Of a DNA stretch of 64,000 nucleotides, positions 43,267 through 51,960 are shown one piece after another; within the stretch, counting starts at the first letter, position 1; each line of letters opens with the position of its first letter. Origin of the DNA: Magnetaquicoccus sp039908525 (lineage in GTDB: Bacteria; Pseudomonadota; Magnetococcia; Magnetococcales; Magnetaquicoccaceae); contig JAMOAY010000010.1 in assembly GCA_039908525.1 (NCBI GenBank), positions 84,167 to 148,166 on the forward strand, written 5' to 3'. Made by a program: the position numbers and the translations under genes. A model generated the notes under the pieces. It was given only the letters and a program-made list of their open reading frames with translations. It ran no database searches and had not been told where the DNA came from.

Positions 43267-43517
43267 GCCGGCAGCCTCTGCACGTTCCGGTTTTCGGTTT
43301 GGACCAAAGTTTGCGTCCTGCCGTTGGGGGGATTTACCCTGCTCCCGGTGTTTATCCCGGATCAATCAGACAAACAGACCGATTCTTAACGAAATTCTGT
43401 GCCTGCCGGCGGTGTTGGGGGATTTGAATACGCTGTGAAATGCCATGTTTTTGACGTTGCGCATCTTTTGTCGGTGGCATCGGCGGTCAGGTTGTCCCAT
43501 ACCAGGGATCGGGGTGG

Positions 43518-45623
43518 ATGAACGCACGGGGGCGTGCCAGACGACGTTGGCCGGCGGGGTTGTTGCTCTGCGTGTCTGTGCTGTTCGGCACCGGGTGTAC
43601 ATCCCTGGCCGGCAAGGGGCGGTTGACCTCTTTGGAGATGCGTGATGCGGCATTGAATTGGGAGAGTGGTAGTGGCCACGAAGCGCCGGAGAGGAGAGTA
43701 CCGGAACAGCTGTTCAACGGGCAGATGACTTTCCGGTTGGCCTCCCCCGCCCGGGGGGTAGGCACGGCGCCGGAAGGGCCATGGACGCAGAGAAACCCGT
43801 CGTCGCTACCGGAGCGGGAGCTGGGGCGGCGCATCACGGTGCATGTGGTGCGCACCCCGGCGAGGGCTTTCTTTGAGAGCCTGGTCAGCCAGGATCCCAG
43901 CTTCAACATGGTCGTGCATCCCGATGTTGATGAGGAGATTTCCGTTGAGCTGAAAAATGTCCGGGTCGATGAGGTGGTGGAGATTGTGTGCGAGATGTAC
44001 CAGCTGGATTGCCAGCCGTTTGCCAGTCGTTCACAGCCGACCGTGCGGGGCTACAAAATCTATCCCTGGCAGTTGACCACCCGAACCTACCCGGTCGACT
44101 TTTTGTCGGTGGTGCGGGACGGTTATTCGCAGACCACGGTCAGTTCGGGCAACCGGCAGGAGGTGATGACCACCCGCACCAACAAGGACCAGAGCAAAAG
44201 CACCACCACCCTGCCAAGCACGCCGGGCAGCGGCATGCGCACGGAGTACAAATCGGATTTCTGGACCGATCTGGAGAACACCATCACCTCCATTTTGCAG
44301 CTGGGGCTGGTGATTGCCAAGGTGACGGAGGAGACGGATGAGCAGGGCAGGACCAGCCGCAGTGTGACCAGGGAACGCAAAGGGGCCCCCCGGGCGGGCA
44401 CCACGGAGACCCAGGTTCGCTTCAAGAAAAAAGGGGTCTCCATCGAGACCTCTCGGGTGCCGGTGCCGAAGGAGAAACCGGCCGATCCACCCCCGCCTGT
44501 TCCGGAGACAGAGACCGCGCTGATGCCCTCGGAGAAGGGGGTGGTGATCAACCGTCAGGCCGGTCTGATCACCGTGCGGGCCTATCCCAGGGAGCACCAG
44601 GAGATCACCACCTTCCTGGATCAGCTGCGCAGCCGCAGCCAGCGGCAGGTGATCCTGGAGGCAAAAATTCTCGAGGTGACGTTGAACGACGGGGCGCAGT
44701 TTGGCATTGATTGGTTGGCCGTGCATCGAGGGATCGGCGGGAGTACGCCACCTTTGTCCTCGGAACCCAGAGGGGGCGGCACCTTTTTTGGGAAGAGCTC
44801 TGTGGGAGGGCAGACGAGATCTGTCACAACGGTTTTTGACGATACGGATGGCAGCACCGTGCAGTCCGTGACACAGAGCGATACCAACGCCCCGACCGGT
44901 GTGGCCTCTGTTGTGACCAACGCACTCCTTCTCTCCCGTGCCGCCGGGGCCGATCAGCCGTTCAATCTGGCCTTGCGTGCCAATGATTTTATCGGTTTCG
45001 TCCATTTGTTGCAGCAGCAAGGCAAGGTACAGGTGCTGTCCAGCCCCCGGGTGGCCACCGTCAATAATCAGAAAGCGGTGATCAAGGTGGGCAGTGATGA
45101 ATTTTTTATCACCGGGATGAATCCCGGCAGTGTGGTGGGTTCCGGCAGCGACCGGGTGGTCAACCCCTCCACCATTTCGATCGAAAGCATGTTTACTGGT
45201 ATCTCGCTGGATGTGACCCCGCAGGTTGGCGAGGGGGAGATGATCACTCTGCACATTCATCCGCTGGTGACCGATGTGCAGGACAAGACCAAGCAGTTTG
45301 TCATCGATGAAAAACCGCAGAGTCTGCCGCTGGCCTTCACCCAGACCCGGGAGACCGACAGCATCATCCGGGTCCGCAACGGTGAGGTGGCGGTGATCGG
45401 GGGGTTGATGAAAAACCGTTCCAGAGAGCATGAGGATCGCCTGCCGGTGCTGGGGGAGCTGCCGGTACTGGGAGCGCTGTTTGGCCATGAGGAGAAAAGG
45501 TGGGAAAAGAGTGAACTGGTGATTCTGCTGCGTCCGGTGGTGGTGGACAGCCGCCAGGATTGGGGTGGACAGGTCGTGCGGGCGGCAGAACGGCTGCATG
45601 GCATGGCCCCGTCTCCACCGTGA
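43518..45623 (+). CDS. mshL: MshL/PilQ-type outer membrane secretin
   Basis: This 701-residue secretin has a lipoprotein signal peptide (RRRWPAGLLLCVSVLFGTGC, lipidated C27), an N-terminal STN-type domain (RAFFESLVSQDPSFNMVVHPD and ISVELKNVRVDEVVEIV), a KTTTLPST-like low-complexity linker, an N1-like domain (QVILEAKILEVTLNDGAQFGIDW) and the secretin core (QVLSSPRVATVNNQKAVIKVG to VAVIGGLMKN). Self-lipidation explains the lack of a pilotin nearby. It would form the channel for pilus exit. Spacing and order (I-N-O-L) fit an MSHA cluster. Confidence 0.9.
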   Translation: MNARGRARRRWPAGLLLCVSVLFGTGCTSLAGKGRLTSLEMRDAALNWESGSGHEAPERRVPEQLFNGQMTFRLASPARGVGTAPEGPWTQRNPSSLPERELGRRITVHVVRTPARAFFESLVSQDPSFNMVVHPDVDEEISVELKNVRVDEVVEIVCEMYQLDCQPFASRSQPTVRGYKIYPWQLTTRTYPVDFLSVVRDGYSQTTVSSGNRQEVMTTRTNKDQSKSTTTLPSTPGSGMRTEYKSDFWTDLENTITSILQLGLVIAKVTEETDEQGRTSRSVTRERKGAPRAGTTETQVRFKKKGVSIETSRVPVPKEKPADPPPPVPETETALMPSEKGVVINRQAGLITVRAYPREHQEITTFLDQLRSRSQRQVILEAKILEVTLNDGAQFGIDWLAVHRGIGGSTPPLSSEPRGGGTFFGKSSVGGQTRSVTTVFDDTDGSTVQSVTQSDTNAPTGVASVVTNALLLSRAAGADQPFNLALRANDFIGFVHLLQQQGKVQVLSSPRVATVNNQKAVIKVGSDEFFITGMNPGSVVGSGSDRVVNPSTISIESMFTGISLDVTPQVGEGEMITLHIHPLVTDVQDKTKQFVIDEKPQSLPLAFTQTRETDSIIRVRNGEVAVIGGLMKNRSREHEDRLPVLGELPVLGALFGHEEKRWEKSELVILLRPVVVDSRQDWGGQVVRAAERLHGMAPSPP

Positions 45624-45695
45624 GGGAGACCGGGCATGGCGCAGCCGGGAAGGGTGGGTTGATACGGTGTCATTGTTTTGCAGGGGGATTGCCAG

Positions 45696-47498
45696 GTGGA
45701 GAGCAGCGGCCGGAGGGAAAACGGAGCAGTAGAAGTCGGGCAGGCGGCACAGCTTGCGAAGAGCAACGGCGCCGCGTCAGAGGCAACCGGTGGTGCGGCG
45801 GCTGGGAAGCGGTGGCCATGGCCCTGTTGGAGCGGTTGGGCGGTGGCCATGGTGGTGGGCCTGGTGGCAGCACAGGCACTGCGGGATCCGGGATCCTCGA
45901 CCCCGGAGGGGTGCCAGAGTACCCTTGCACCGGGTCAGGGTGAGAGTGTCCCGGCGGTCACTCTCACCCTGCCGAGCAAGCCGACAGACTGGGGTGTGCC
46001 TGCCCCTGTCGGCACGGGAGAGACGGTCAAGCCGGCCGGACCGGAACCTGTACCGGAACCTGTCAAGGCCGTGGAATCCGTCAAGGTGGCAGAGCCGGTC
46101 AAGGCCGTGGAACCTGTCAAGGTGGCGGAGCCTGTCAAGGAGGTGGAACCTGTCAAGGAGGTGGAACCTGTCAAGGTGGCGGAGCCCGTCAAGGTGGCCG
46201 ACGCCACCTCCCAGCCGGACCCGGCCAGGGGGCCAGAGGCGGTACCGGTGGCCGAACCAATCCGCAAGGGTGATACGGACAAGCCCGAGGAGCCGGCCCA
46301 GCCGTCAGAGTCTGCCAGGTTGCCCGATCCTGTGCCGCTGCCGGTCCGATCCGGCAAGGATGCGTTGCAACGAGAGTCTGGCAGCCAGCCACCGGCCTCC
46401 CAGGGAGATGGAGGGGTTCCGGGGGGTGTGGGCGCCCTTTCCTCATCTTCTGCAGCGACGCATGGCCTGGACTCCATGTATCATGCCGGCAAGAAGGCCT
46501 CTCCCATTCCGTTGGATTTTAAATTCACCATTCAGGTCGGCTCTTTTCTGGAGCGGGAAGGGGCGCTGAACCGGGCTTCCGAGTTGCGCCACAAGGGGTA
46601 TGACGCGTATATCCTGGAATCGTGGGGCAAGAAGGATTCCAAGCAGCTGTGGCAAAGCGTGCGCATCGGTCGCTTCATGGACCGCAAGACGGCTCAGGAC
46701 GCCCTGGATCTCTACAAACGCAAGGAGCGCGATACGGCGGCCTACGTGGCCCTGAACGAATCCATGCCCGGCCAGACAGAAGGGGCGGTCAAGAAGGAGA
46801 GCGATGTGGAGTCCACGCTGGTCTTCTTGCCGGCGACCCAACCGGGCAAAGATGCCCCGGTTGCCGCCAAAACGAACCGGCTGGCTGACACCTCTGCACG
46901 TGCCGAACCGCCGGCCAGGGAGAGCCCTGCCGCCGCCAAGGCGAACCAGCCGGATCCCTCTGCACGCGCCGAACCGCCGGCGCAAAAGGAACACAGCAAG
47001 GGCAACGCCGGGCAACGGGAGGCCGCAGAGCACCTGTTCCAGCAATCGTTGGCTTTCCGCAACAACCGGGATGTTGTGCAGGAAGAGGCCCTGTTGCGGC
47101 AGACTCTGCAAAAGGAGTCCGCGCACGCATTGGCCCGCAGCCGGTTGGCCCGCATTCTGGTCGAGAGCCATCGGGCCGAGGAGGGATTGCAGGTGTTGCA
47201 GGGGGCGGTGCAGGGCCGTTCCAATGCGACGTTGGCGGCAGAGGATCCCAATCTGGCCGCTTTTCTGGCCGCCTTGTACCAGCGCCAGGAGAATCATGGC
47301 AAGGCTGTGGAGTTGTATCAAACCCTGTTGCAACACTATTCCAAAAAGGGCATCTGGCGCATGGGTATGGCCATCTCTCTGGAGAAAATGGGCAAGACCC
47401 AGCAGGCCCTGACCGCCTACCGGGAGGCCTTGGACGACAGCAGTTTGACGGCCAAATTGCGCAGCTTTGTCCAGTCCAGGGTGGATCGCTTGCAATGA
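45696..47498 (+). CDS. SPOR-domain and TPR protein of the pilus cluster (MshN-like position)
   Basis: This 600-residue protein has one transmembrane segment near 42-60 (WSGWAVAMVVGLVAAQAL), a long Pro/Glu/Lys/Val-rich repeat region, then a SPOR domain (about 275-350: FTIQVGSFLEREGALNRASELRHKGYDAYIL) that binds denuded peptidoglycan. The C-terminal part has TPR-like repeats (AEHLFQQSLAFRNNRDVVQEE onward). The TPR end and position between secretin and ATPase match MshN; the SPOR domain suggests anchoring of the pilus machine at septal or remodelled wall. GTG at 45696 is selected because GGGGGA precedes it; the TTG at 45678 is six codons upstream. Confidence 0.72.
   Translation: MESSGRRENGAVEVGQAAQLAKSNGAASEATGGAAAGKRWPWPCWSGWAVAMVVGLVAAQALRDPGSSTPEGCQSTLAPGQGESVPAVTLTLPSKPTDWGVPAPVGTGETVKPAGPEPVPEPVKAVESVKVAEPVKAVEPVKVAEPVKEVEPVKEVEPVKVAEPVKVADATSQPDPARGPEAVPVAEPIRKGDTDKPEEPAQPSESARLPDPVPLPVRSGKDALQRESGSQPPASQGDGGVPGGVGALSSSSAATHGLDSMYHAGKKASPIPLDFKFTIQVGSFLEREGALNRASELRHKGYDAYILESWGKKDSKQLWQSVRIGRFMDRKTAQDALDLYKRKERDTAAYVALNESMPGQTEGAVKKESDVESTLVFLPATQPGKDAPVAAKTNRLADTSARAEPPARESPAAAKANQPDPSARAEPPAQKEHSKGNAGQREAAEHLFQQSLAFRNNRDVVQEEALLRQTLQKESAHALARSRLARILVESHRAEEGLQVLQGAVQGRSNATLAAEDPNLAAFLAALYQRQENHGKAVELYQTLLQHYSKKGIWRMGMAISLEKMGKTQQALTAYREALDDSSLTAKLRSFVQSRVDRLQ
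46053..46196 (+). repeat. eight tandem 18-bp coding repeats (xEPVKx)
   Basis: The six-residue unit (V/A)E(P/S)VK(A/V/E) occurs eight times in register within the SPOR-TPR gene. Neighbouring copies are nearly identical at the DNA level, so copy number probably varies by slippage. The product should be an extended rod crossing the periplasm. Confidence 0.8.
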
Positions 47499-47570
47499 GC
47501 GAGCGGCGGTGTTGCGGGGTGAGTAACGTGCCATGACCGTTTGCCTGTCCCAACTTCAGCTGCTTTACCG

Positions 47571-49262
47571 ATGACACAGGCTCGCCACCACCTGGGAGAG
47601 CGCCTGGTTGCCCTGGGGATGATCACCCCGCAGCAATGGCAGCAGCTGTTGGCGATCCAGGAGCGTACAGGCGAGCGACTGGGACCGTTGCTGGTTCGTC
47701 TGAACATGGTGTCCGAGCGCCAATATCTGCAGTTTCTTTCCCGCGAGTTGCACTTTCCTTTGCTGGACCTGAAAACAGTACAGCTGGAGCCTGCCCTGGT
47801 GCGTTTGCTGCCGGAATCGGTGGCTCGACGCCATCAGGCCCTGGTTCTGCAACGTCAGGAGAGTGGTCTTCTGGTGGGGATGGTCGATCCCACCGACGTG
47901 TTCGCGTGTGATGAACTGGCCCGCACGCTGGGGGGGATGCCCCGTCTGGCCCTGCTCAGTCCCTCCCAGGTATCGGCGGCCCTGGAGTTTGCCTATCAGG
48001 GGGTGGAGCGGATCCAGGAGCAGGTGACGGCGCTGGACGAAGAGGTGGGACGGGCAGCGTTCAATCTGGAGGGGATGGTCCAGGCCGAGAAGAGGGTGGA
48101 TGCGCCGGTGGTGCAGATCCTGCTCTCCCTGTTTGAGGATGCGGTGCGTTACAATGCCTCGGACATCCATATCGAACCGGATGAGGATGTCTTGCGGCTG
48201 CGGCGACGGGTCGATGGGATCCTGCAGGAGCAGGTGATTCAGGAAAGGCGGATTGCTCCGGCCCTGGTCTCCAAATTGAAGTTGATGGCCGGGTTGGAGA
48301 TTGCGGAGCGACGATTGCCCCAGGATGGGCGGTTTGACATGATGGTCAAGGGACGCACCATCGACGTGCGGGTCTCCACCCTGCCCATTCAGGATGGCGA
48401 ATCGGTGGTGCTGCGCCTGTTGGACCGCAGCAAGGAGCATACCGAGCTGCATACCGTCCTGGAGCCGGAGCTTCTGGGACGGTTCCAGAAGATTATTCAA
48501 CGGCTGCATGGTCTGGTGCTGGTGAGCGGTCCCACGGGCAGCGGCAAGACCACCACCCTGTACGGGGCGCTGCATCTGCTCAATACAGCGGACAGGAAGA
48601 TCATCACGGTGGAGGATCCGGTGGAGTATCGGTTGCCCCGCATCAGTCAAGTGCAGATCAATCCCCGTATCGGTTTGACCTTTTCCACCATATTGCGTAC
48701 CGTGTTGCGTCAGGATCCCGATATCATCCTGGTGGGCGAGATGCGGGACCGGGAGACGGCGGAACTCGCGATTCGCGCCGCGTTGACCGGCCATCTGGTT
48801 TTTTCCACGCTGCATACCAACAGTGCCGTGGGGGCGGCGGTGCGCCTGCTGGAAATGGGGCTGGAGGGGTATGCGGTGGCAGCGGCGGTGCGCTGCGTCC
48901 TGGCGCAGCGGTTGTTGCGGCGGGTCTGCCCGGCATGCCAGGAGCCGGTCTCCCCGTCGGAGGCGGAAGCTGCCCTGGTGCGCCACTGGCTGGGGGAGCG
49001 GGAGGCGCTCTGGTTGCGTGGTCGTGGCTGTGTGGTCTGCCATTTTACCGGTTTTTCCGGTCGAATGGCCGTGGTGGAGATGCTGGATGTGCAAGGCGAG
49101 GTCGGGGATGCCCTGCGCCGCAGCGATGTGCCGGGGCTGCTGCTGGCGGCGCAACGGCAGGCCGGTTACCTGCCGTTGCACCGGTTGGCGTTGGAGTATG
49201 CCGTGCAGGGGTTGACAACCGTGGAGGAGGCTTTGCGGTTGGCGGAGGGAGAAGAGGGTTAG
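47571..49262 (+). CDS. mshE: GspE/PilB-family assembly ATPase (MshE-like)
   Basis: This 563-residue hexameric ATPase powers pilus extension. The N-terminal MshEN-type domain (about 1-150: LGERLVALGMITPQQWQQLL, RLGPLLVRLNMVSERQYLQFLSRE) is the kind that binds c-di-GMP in MshE. The core has Walker A GPTGSGKTT, Asp box, VEDPVEYRLP, Walker B ILVGEMRD and the His box HLVFSTLHTN. Zinc tetracysteine motif CPACQ...CVVCH is present. It starts 72 bases after the SPOR-TPR gene. With the DGC at 34103 and the HD-GYP gene at 51961 nearby, c-di-GMP control of the pilus is likely. Confidence 0.9.
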   Translation: MTQARHHLGERLVALGMITPQQWQQLLAIQERTGERLGPLLVRLNMVSERQYLQFLSRELHFPLLDLKTVQLEPALVRLLPESVARRHQALVLQRQESGLLVGMVDPTDVFACDELARTLGGMPRLALLSPSQVSAALEFAYQGVERIQEQVTALDEEVGRAAFNLEGMVQAEKRVDAPVVQILLSLFEDAVRYNASDIHIEPDEDVLRLRRRVDGILQEQVIQERRIAPALVSKLKLMAGLEIAERRLPQDGRFDMMVKGRTIDVRVSTLPIQDGESVVLRLLDRSKEHTELHTVLEPELLGRFQKIIQRLHGLVLVSGPTGSGKTTTLYGALHLLNTADRKIITVEDPVEYRLPRISQVQINPRIGLTFSTILRTVLRQDPDIILVGEMRDRETAELAIRAALTGHLVFSTLHTNSAVGAAVRLLEMGLEGYAVAAAVRCVLAQRLLRRVCPACQEPVSPSEAEAALVRHWLGEREALWLRGRGCVVCHFTGFSGRMAVVEMLDVQGEVGDALRRSDVPGLLLAAQRQAGYLPLHRLALEYAVQGLTTVEEALRLAEGEEG

Positions 49263-49273
49263 GCAGAACATGG

Positions 49274-50842
49274 ATGAATAGACTGGTTTTCGACAATCGA
49301 ACGGTCCGGGAGTTGCCCGGAGACCCGGAACAAACCTCCCAGCCGCGTCAGGTGTTGGGGGCCTTCTGGTCTGCCGTGCGTCCCCGGCCGGTCTCCGGAC
49401 CGAGTCTGGTGGCCCATGCCCCGCAGGTGGCGCAGTTGTTGGAGCTGACGGCAGAAGAGGTGGCCGATGAGGGGTTTGTCCAGGTTTTTTCCGGCAACCG
49501 GTTGCTGCCGGGCATGTTCCCCTATGCCAGCTGCTATGGGGGACACCAGTTTGGTCAGTGGGCCGGCCAATTGGGGGATGGGCGGGCCATCGGTTTGGGG
49601 GAGGTGGTCAATCGGGCCGGAGAGCGTTGGGAACTGCAGCTCAAGGGGTCAGGCATCACCCCCTATTCACGGCGGGGAGATGGGCTGGCGGTGTTGCGCT
49701 CCTCGATTCGGGAGTTTCTTTGCAGTGAGGCGGTCCACCATTTGGGGATTCCCACCACCCGGGCCCTGAGCGTCATAGCCACCGGAGAGGAGGTGATCCG
49801 GGACATGTTTTATGACGGCAACCCCCGTCCGGAGCCGGGGGCTGTCGTCTGCCGCGTCGCACCCTCTTTTACCCGCTTTGGCCATTTCGAGATCTTTGCC
49901 AGTCGTGGTGACCAGCGGTTGTTGGAGAGCCTGCTGCAGTTCACCATCGACCGGGATTTTCCGCAACTGGCCTCTGTCCCCGAGCCCATGGAACGACGTG
50001 CCCGCTGGTTTGTCGAAGTGTGCGAACGGACGGCCCGTTTGATGGTGGCATGGATGCGGGTCGGGTTTGTGCATGGGGTGATGAACACCGACAACATGTC
50101 CATCCTGGGACTGACCATGGACTATGGCCCCTACGGCTGGATCGACCATTTCGACCCGGCCTGGACCCCCAACACCACCGACCGACAGGGGCGCCGTTAC
50201 TGTTTCGGACGACAGGCAGAGATCGGACGCTGGAATCTGGAGCGGTTGGCGGATGCCCTGGCCGGTCGGATCCCCTCTGCGGATCTGGAGACAGGCTTGG
50301 CGCAGTTTGATGCGCAGCTTGCCCAGGGGTTGCCGAGGATGCTGATGGAAAAATTTGGCTGGCAGGCGTGGCGGGAGACCGATGCGGATCTGGTGGAACA
50401 GGCGTTTGCCCTGATGCTGGTTGCAGAGGTTGATATGACCGATTTTTTCCGCCGCCTGGCCGATGTGTCGGTGCAGAAACCGGATGTGGCGTCGTTGCGG
50501 CCCGCCTTTTACCAGGAAGGGTTGTTTCTGGCCAACCAGGATGCGTGCGCGGCCTGGTTGGCAGCATATGCCCAGAGGGTACTGGAGGAGGCGAACGGGG
50601 GAGATGATGAAGGGCGTCGGGCGCGCATGAACGCCGTCAATCCTCGTTTTGTGCTGCGCAATTATATCGCCCAGCAGGCCATCGATGCCTCGGAGTCAGG
50701 AGATCATCGTTTGGTGCGTGAGTTGCTGGAAGTTCTGCAAACCCCCTATGCGGACCATCCGGCCCATACCCGCTGGTATGCCCTGCGACCGGAGTGGGCA
50801 CGACACAAGGCGGGCTGTTCCATGCTCTCCTGCAGCTCCTGA
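49274..50842 (+). CDS. selO: SelO-family protein adenylyltransferase (pseudokinase AMPylase)
   Basis: This 522-residue protein belongs to the YdiU/SelO family, which transfers AMP from ATP to Ser/Thr/Tyr of proteins, with ATP bound in a flipped orientation. Signature stretches are YASCYGGHQFGQWAGQLGDGRA, LQLKGSGITPYSRRGDG, and HGVMNTDNMSILG with YGPYGWID. The C-terminus ends SCSS, with cysteine in the position filled by selenocysteine in eukaryotic SelO. It acts in redox stress. The ATG at 49274 follows mshE after 11 bases, so they may share a transcript. Full length. Confidence 0.93.
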   Translation: MNRLVFDNRTVRELPGDPEQTSQPRQVLGAFWSAVRPRPVSGPSLVAHAPQVAQLLELTAEEVADEGFVQVFSGNRLLPGMFPYASCYGGHQFGQWAGQLGDGRAIGLGEVVNRAGERWELQLKGSGITPYSRRGDGLAVLRSSIREFLCSEAVHHLGIPTTRALSVIATGEEVIRDMFYDGNPRPEPGAVVCRVAPSFTRFGHFEIFASRGDQRLLESLLQFTIDRDFPQLASVPEPMERRARWFVEVCERTARLMVAWMRVGFVHGVMNTDNMSILGLTMDYGPYGWIDHFDPAWTPNTTDRQGRRYCFGRQAEIGRWNLERLADALAGRIPSADLETGLAQFDAQLAQGLPRMLMEKFGWQAWRETDADLVEQAFALMLVAEVDMTDFFRRLADVSVQKPDVASLRPAFYQEGLFLANQDACAAWLAAYAQRVLEEANGGDDEGRRARMNAVNPRFVLRNYIAQQAIDASESGDHRLVRELLEVLQTPYADHPAHTRWYALRPEWARHKAGCSMLSCSS

Positions 50843-50849
50843 AGCGCCC

Positions 50850-51359
50850 GTGTCTGTGTCTAAAATATTTATATTTTTTGGCCTGTTGTTGCTGGCGGAA
50901 GGGTACCTGATTGGACGCATCATGGATATCTGGGGTGTGCCAGGCACCCTGTTGCTTCTGCTGTTGGTGGCGGTGGTGGGGGGCAGGCTGGTCAAGCGGC
51001 AGGGAGTGGCCACCCTGCGTACTGCGGCCATGAAATGGCGGGATGGCACGGCCATCGGCTCGGATCTTGTCGAGGGGGGGCTGTTGTTGCTGGCGGGGTT
51101 CCTGTTCGTCTTTCCGGGATTTCTTTCCGATTGTCTGGCCCTGCTGTTGCTGCTGCCACCGATTCGGGGTGCGGTTGCCCGCTTTCTGCTCCACGCTTTT
51201 CAGCAAGGTCAACGCCCTTTTTATACGGGGTCCTCCTTTGGCCCTGTGGATGAGACAATCATTGAAGGAGAGGCCATGCATCAGGAAACGACACCGGCCG
51301 TTCTGCGGACGATTCCTCCTCCGGGACGGGTCCGCGCCGACAAGGATGAGACAGAGTGA
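50850..51359 (+). CDS. fxsA: FxsA-family membrane protein
   Basis: This 169-residue protein has two or three hydrophobic segments at the N-terminal half (FIFFGLLLLAEGYLIGRIMD, then WGVPGTLLLLLLVAVVGGRLV) followed by the family signature LLLLAGFLFVFPGFLSDCLALLLLLPPIR. FxsA in E. coli is a cytoplasmic-membrane protein that titrates F-plasmid exclusion by T7; its cell role is unclear. Start is a GTG at 50850 (or 50856) after selO; no strong ribosome-binding site is visible. The C-terminal tail is hydrophilic. Confidence 0.83.
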   Translation: MSVSKIFIFFGLLLLAEGYLIGRIMDIWGVPGTLLLLLLVAVVGGRLVKRQGVATLRTAAMKWRDGTAIGSDLVEGGLLLLAGFLFVFPGFLSDCLALLLLLPPIRGAVARFLLHAFQQGQRPFYTGSSFGPVDETIIEGEAMHQETTPAVLRTIPPPGRVRADKDETE

Positions 51360-51362
51360 CCT

Positions 51363-51752
51363 GTGTGCCCACACGCGCCCATCACCCATGATCTGCACTC
51401 CGTGACGGCAGCCTTGCAAACCCTTGGCATGGATGCCGAGGATTTGCCTCGGGTCTCCGGATTGATATTCAATCGGTTTCTTGAGTTGCTGGATATTGCC
51501 GAACAGCAGATCCGCGCCACCGACCTGGAACATGCGCGGGCCACGATGCATATCCTGCGGGGTTGCATGGTCAACACCCTGTTCCCGGAGGTATATGAGG
51601 AGATCGAGCAACTGCGCGGTGCGGTGCTTTGTCAGGCGTGGCAGGAGGCCGAACAGCAGCTTCTCCAGGTGCGTCTGGTCTTTGCCCCTATTCAGGCGGT
51701 GATGGGCCATTGGCTGGAACAAAAGGGGGTGACGAGCGGTCGATCCCCATGA
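51363..51752 (+). CDS. small helical HPt-like protein
   Basis: This 129-residue all-helical protein has TMHILRGCMVNT around residues 61-72, which resembles the phosphotransfer motif HxLKG of HPt domains with H63 as candidate phospho-acceptor and R66 replacing lysine. It is followed by a helix VYEEIEQLRGAVLCQ in the place of the second HPt helix pair. It starts with GTG three bases after the fxsA stop. It is probably an orphan phosphorelay intermediate or a degenerate HPt scaffold. It precedes the HD-GYP gene. Assignment is by motif only. Confidence 0.55.
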   Translation: MCPHAPITHDLHSVTAALQTLGMDAEDLPRVSGLIFNRFLELLDIAEQQIRATDLEHARATMHILRGCMVNTLFPEVYEEIEQLRGAVLCQAWQEAEQQLLQVRLVFAPIQAVMGHWLEQKGVTSGRSP

Positions 51753-51910
51753 TGGAGTCTCTGTTTTCATGGGAGGGTTGTTGTGATAGCATGGCACCGA
51801 CGCAGGTTCTCCCCCTGGCCGTCTGTGGGTACCGAAAGGCGGCGGAACAGGGGGATGCCCTGGCCCCGTTCAGCCTGGGCACCCTGTATCTGGCGGCGGC
51901 TCGCGCCTGA
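51752..51910 (+). pseudogene. Sel1-repeat protein fragment
   Basis: A 52-residue frame starts on the last base of the preceding stop codon and contains GYRKAAEQGDALAPFSLGTLYLAAARA. This is one Sel1-like repeat (consensus YRKAAEQGxAxAQxxLGxxY) and nothing else. Sel1 proteins normally have several repeats and a signal peptide, so this looks like a scrap of a larger gene or a very small protein. Confidence 0.4.
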
Positions 51911-51960
51911 CCGATGGCTGGCCCATAGGGAGTCCGCTCTTTCGTGACAGTTTGGGAAGG

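Noticed and set aside
43267..43517. Possible MshK/PilP gene between PilO-like and secretin genes
   Set aside because: Only short frames with no signal peptide or family pattern; nothing to support a gene.
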